NCBI GenBank assembly: GCA_020850915.1
Contig: JADZDV010000522.1
Span: 1 to 7,078 of the forward strand
DNA length: 7,078 bases
Reading direction: 5' to 3'
Origin: Chloroflexota bacterium
GTDB lineage: Bacteria > Chloroflexota > UBA6077 > JADZDV01
In this document: in pieces, positions 6,297 to 7,078 of the stretch
Layout of the letters: every line of letters starts with the position of its first letter
Numbering within the stretch: position 1 is the stretch's first letter
Notes under the pieces: generated by a model
Seen by the model: the letters and a program-made list of their open reading frames with translations, nothing else
What the model was told of the DNA's origin: nothing
Databases searched by the model: none
Translations under genes and position numbers: made by a program

Positions 6297-6338
6297 CGCT
6301 GGTGGAGCGGGCCGGCGCCACCAGCCACAGCCAGCGCT
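6295..6338 (+). terminator. Competing hairpins after the acetyltransferase gene
   Basis: GCTGGTGG (6298-6305) pairs with CCACCAGC (6318-6325), giving an 8-bp stem with a 12-base loop that contains GCCGGC. The overlapping AGCGCTGG (6295-6302), which starts inside the stop codon, can instead pair with CCAGCGCT (6331-6338). The position directly after a stop codon fits transcription termination, but there is no U-run afterwards, so a factor-dependent or inefficient terminator is more likely. Confidence 0.4.
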
Positions 6339-6386
6339 CAGGTTCTCCTCAGCGGGGACTCAGCTTGGCGCGTCATCATGGCGTCG

Positions 6387-6413
6387 GAGTCAGGCGAGGA
6401 GCTGACTCGCCTG
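6387..6413 (+). promoter_or_regulatory. Mutually exclusive hairpins or operator before the PCYCGC gene
   Basis: GAGTCAG (6387-6393) pairs with CTGACTC (6402-6408) around an 8-base loop. The overlapping CAGGCGAG (6391-6398) pairs with CTCGCCTG (6406-6413) around a 7-base loop, extendable by a U-G and a G-C pair. The two stems cannot form together. The structure ends 21 bases before the ATG at 6435, where there is no good ribosome binding site. This fits a regulated leader or a double-stranded operator, but no regulator is identified. Confidence 0.35.
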
Positions 6414-6434
6414 GCCGGTGTGGGATAGATCGTC

Positions 6435-6908
6435 ATGAGCGCGCGTCTATGTTCCCGTCGAAGTTTCCTTGCTGGTAGTCTCGCCCTCGGCGCCACGCTC
6501 GCCGTTGGAACGACTGGCTGTATCACGTACAAGCAGGCCCAGCCGCCCGTCTCGCGCCCCTTCCCAGGCTGGGTGTATCTCTCATCCCGTTCCGCCCAGG
6601 CGTACGAGACGGCGTACGAGCATCTCGGTCTGCTGGGAACGATTCCCTGCTACTGCGGCTGCTCCAGGTTCCCCGCTCCACATCGCAGTCTGGCCGACTG
6701 CTTCGTCCAGACAGACGGCTCGGTCGAGCCGCACGCGGCGTTCTGCGAGACGTGCCAGGACGAGACGCTCGACGCGGCCGCTCTGTTGAACGACGGCGTC
6801 GCCTGGCCTGACATTCGCGCCCAGATCGTCGAGAAGTACGAGAGCCTGGACGGCACCGTGCCCGCCTCCGCCGATCAGGCAGAGCCTGACCACCCGCGGA
6901 CGGGATAA
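6435..6908 (+). CDS. PCYCGC-motif Tat lipoprotein
   Basis: A 157-aa exported protein of the PCYCGC family, function unknown. The N-terminus is a twin-arginine signal: CSRRSFLAGSLALGATLAVG with RR at 8-9, a hydrophobic stretch, then TTGC, where Cys29 could be the lipidated residue; Thr at -3 is an unusual lipobox position. The mature part has the signature PCYCGC (71-76), followed by His83, DCF (Cys89) and FCETCQDE (Cys104, Cys107), matching the family's PCYCGC...DCF...CxxC pattern. These six mature-domain cysteines could bind a metal, and the Tat route fits a protein folded around a cofactor in the cytosol. No strong Shine-Dalgarno is seen before the ATG; GGGATAGATC is the nearest purine-rich stretch. 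The gene stands alone between hairpins on both sides. A shared metal-handling role with the DUF1326/DUF2182 pair upstream is inferred from cysteine content and proximity only. Confidence 0.88.
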   Translation: MSARLCSRRSFLAGSLALGATLAVGTTGCITYKQAQPPVSRPFPGWVYLSSRSAQAYETAYEHLGLLGTIPCYCGCSRFPAPHRSLADCFVQTDGSVEPHAAFCETCQDETLDAAALLNDGVAWPDIRAQIVEKYESLDGTVPASADQAEPDHPRTG

Positions 6909-6941
6909 TCGACCGGAGTCCGAGCCGCCGTTTCTTGCTCG

Positions 6942-6965
6942 GCGTGACCCACTAGTGGGTCACGC
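6942..6965 (+). repeat. Perfect 24-bp palindrome centred on TA
   Basis: GCGTGACCCACT is followed immediately by its exact reverse complement, giving a palindrome of 12-base arms with centre CTAG. As RNA it would be a 10-bp stem with a CTAG loop, 33 bases after the lipoprotein stop; only TCCATTT follows, so the U-tract is poor. It may be a terminator, an operator for the next gene, or two insertion-sequence ends meeting at a TA target. The last fits the transposase-like ORF that follows. Confidence 0.6.
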
Positions 6966-7022
6966 TCCATTTGGCTGAGATTGACGAAAAGGAGCGATAC
7001 TGCATGGTAGGAGCACGGAGTC

Positions 7023-7078
7023 ATGGCAACCATGCAGAGGGAGCGCTTGCGACCGCTGACGATCGCGGAGCAGCGCGA
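7023..7078 (+). CDS. N-terminal fragment, possible IS630-type transposase
   Basis: The ATG at 7023 opens a frame that runs off the window after 18 codons, MATMQRERLRPLTIAEQR. The LRPLTxxEQR opening resembles the first residues of IS630-family transposases and their helix-turn-helix N-termini, but 18 residues are too few for a firm call. GGAG at 7017-7020 is too close to the ATG, while AGGAG at 7009-7013 ends nine bases upstream and is a good ribosome binding site. TTGGCT (6971-6976) and GATACT (6996-7001), with a 19-base spacer, are only a weak promoter candidate. A competing ATG at 7004 is in another frame and is also open to the edge, but has no recognisable product. Confidence 0.4.
   Translation, partial: MATMQRERLRPLTIAEQR

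Noticed and set aside
1..7078. CRISPR arrays, tRNA or rRNA genes
   Set aside because: No regularly spaced repeats were seen, and no cloverleaf with a TTC-type T-loop or rRNA-like conserved stretch was noticed while reading either strand; this was by eye, not by a covariance-model search.

Overview
The window reads as one stretch of a high-G+C bacterial chromosome (roughly two-thirds G+C by eye) with every convincing gene on the + strand. The multi-GAF soluble histidine kinase, the paired DUF1326/DUF2182 proteins and the Tat-type PCYCGC lipoprotein together suggest a Chloroflexota (Thermomicrobia-like) or similar high-G+C Gram-positive-affiliated lineage. This is inference from gene content; there is no rRNA or other marker in the window. 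No tRNA, rRNA or CRISPR array was seen.

Layout. (1) 2-2293: the 3' part of a large cytoplasmic sensor histidine kinase with three GAF domains, HisKA and HATPase_c; its true start lies upstream of the window. (2) 2294-2480: intergenic DNA with a hairpin repeat that contains the kinase stop codon, and a small foldback between 9-bp direct repeats. (3) 2481-3479: a Gfo/Idh/MocA-family oxidoreductase with an EKP motif but Asn in place of the usual catalytic Asp. (4) 3480-3774: intergenic DNA with a shortened copy of the same repeat, a doubtful 40-codon ORF and a good sigma70-type promoter. (5) 3775-5394: a DUF1326 protein with a CxCxxxCxC motif, then a DUF2182 polytopic membrane protein; these look like a two-gene operon. 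(6) 5423-6296: a near-consensus promoter and a GNAT acetyltransferase. (7) 6297-6434: two separate sets of mutually exclusive hairpins. (8) 6435-6908: a Tat-secreted PCYCGC lipoprotein. (9) 6942-6965: a perfect 24-bp palindrome centred on TA. (10) 7023-end: the first 18 codons of a gene that resembles the N-terminus of an IS630-type transposase.

How the genes may work together. DUF1326, DUF2182 and PCYCGC proteins are all poorly characterised but rich in Cys, Met and His in metal-ligand-like arrangements. One is soluble, one spans the membrane and one is predicted to be anchored outside. The most interesting reading is a metal-handling (perhaps copper) locus with cytosolic, membrane and surface parts. 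That function is inferred, not shown. The kinase and the oxidoreductase are probably functionally independent of it. The right end of the window may be the edge of an insertion sequence.
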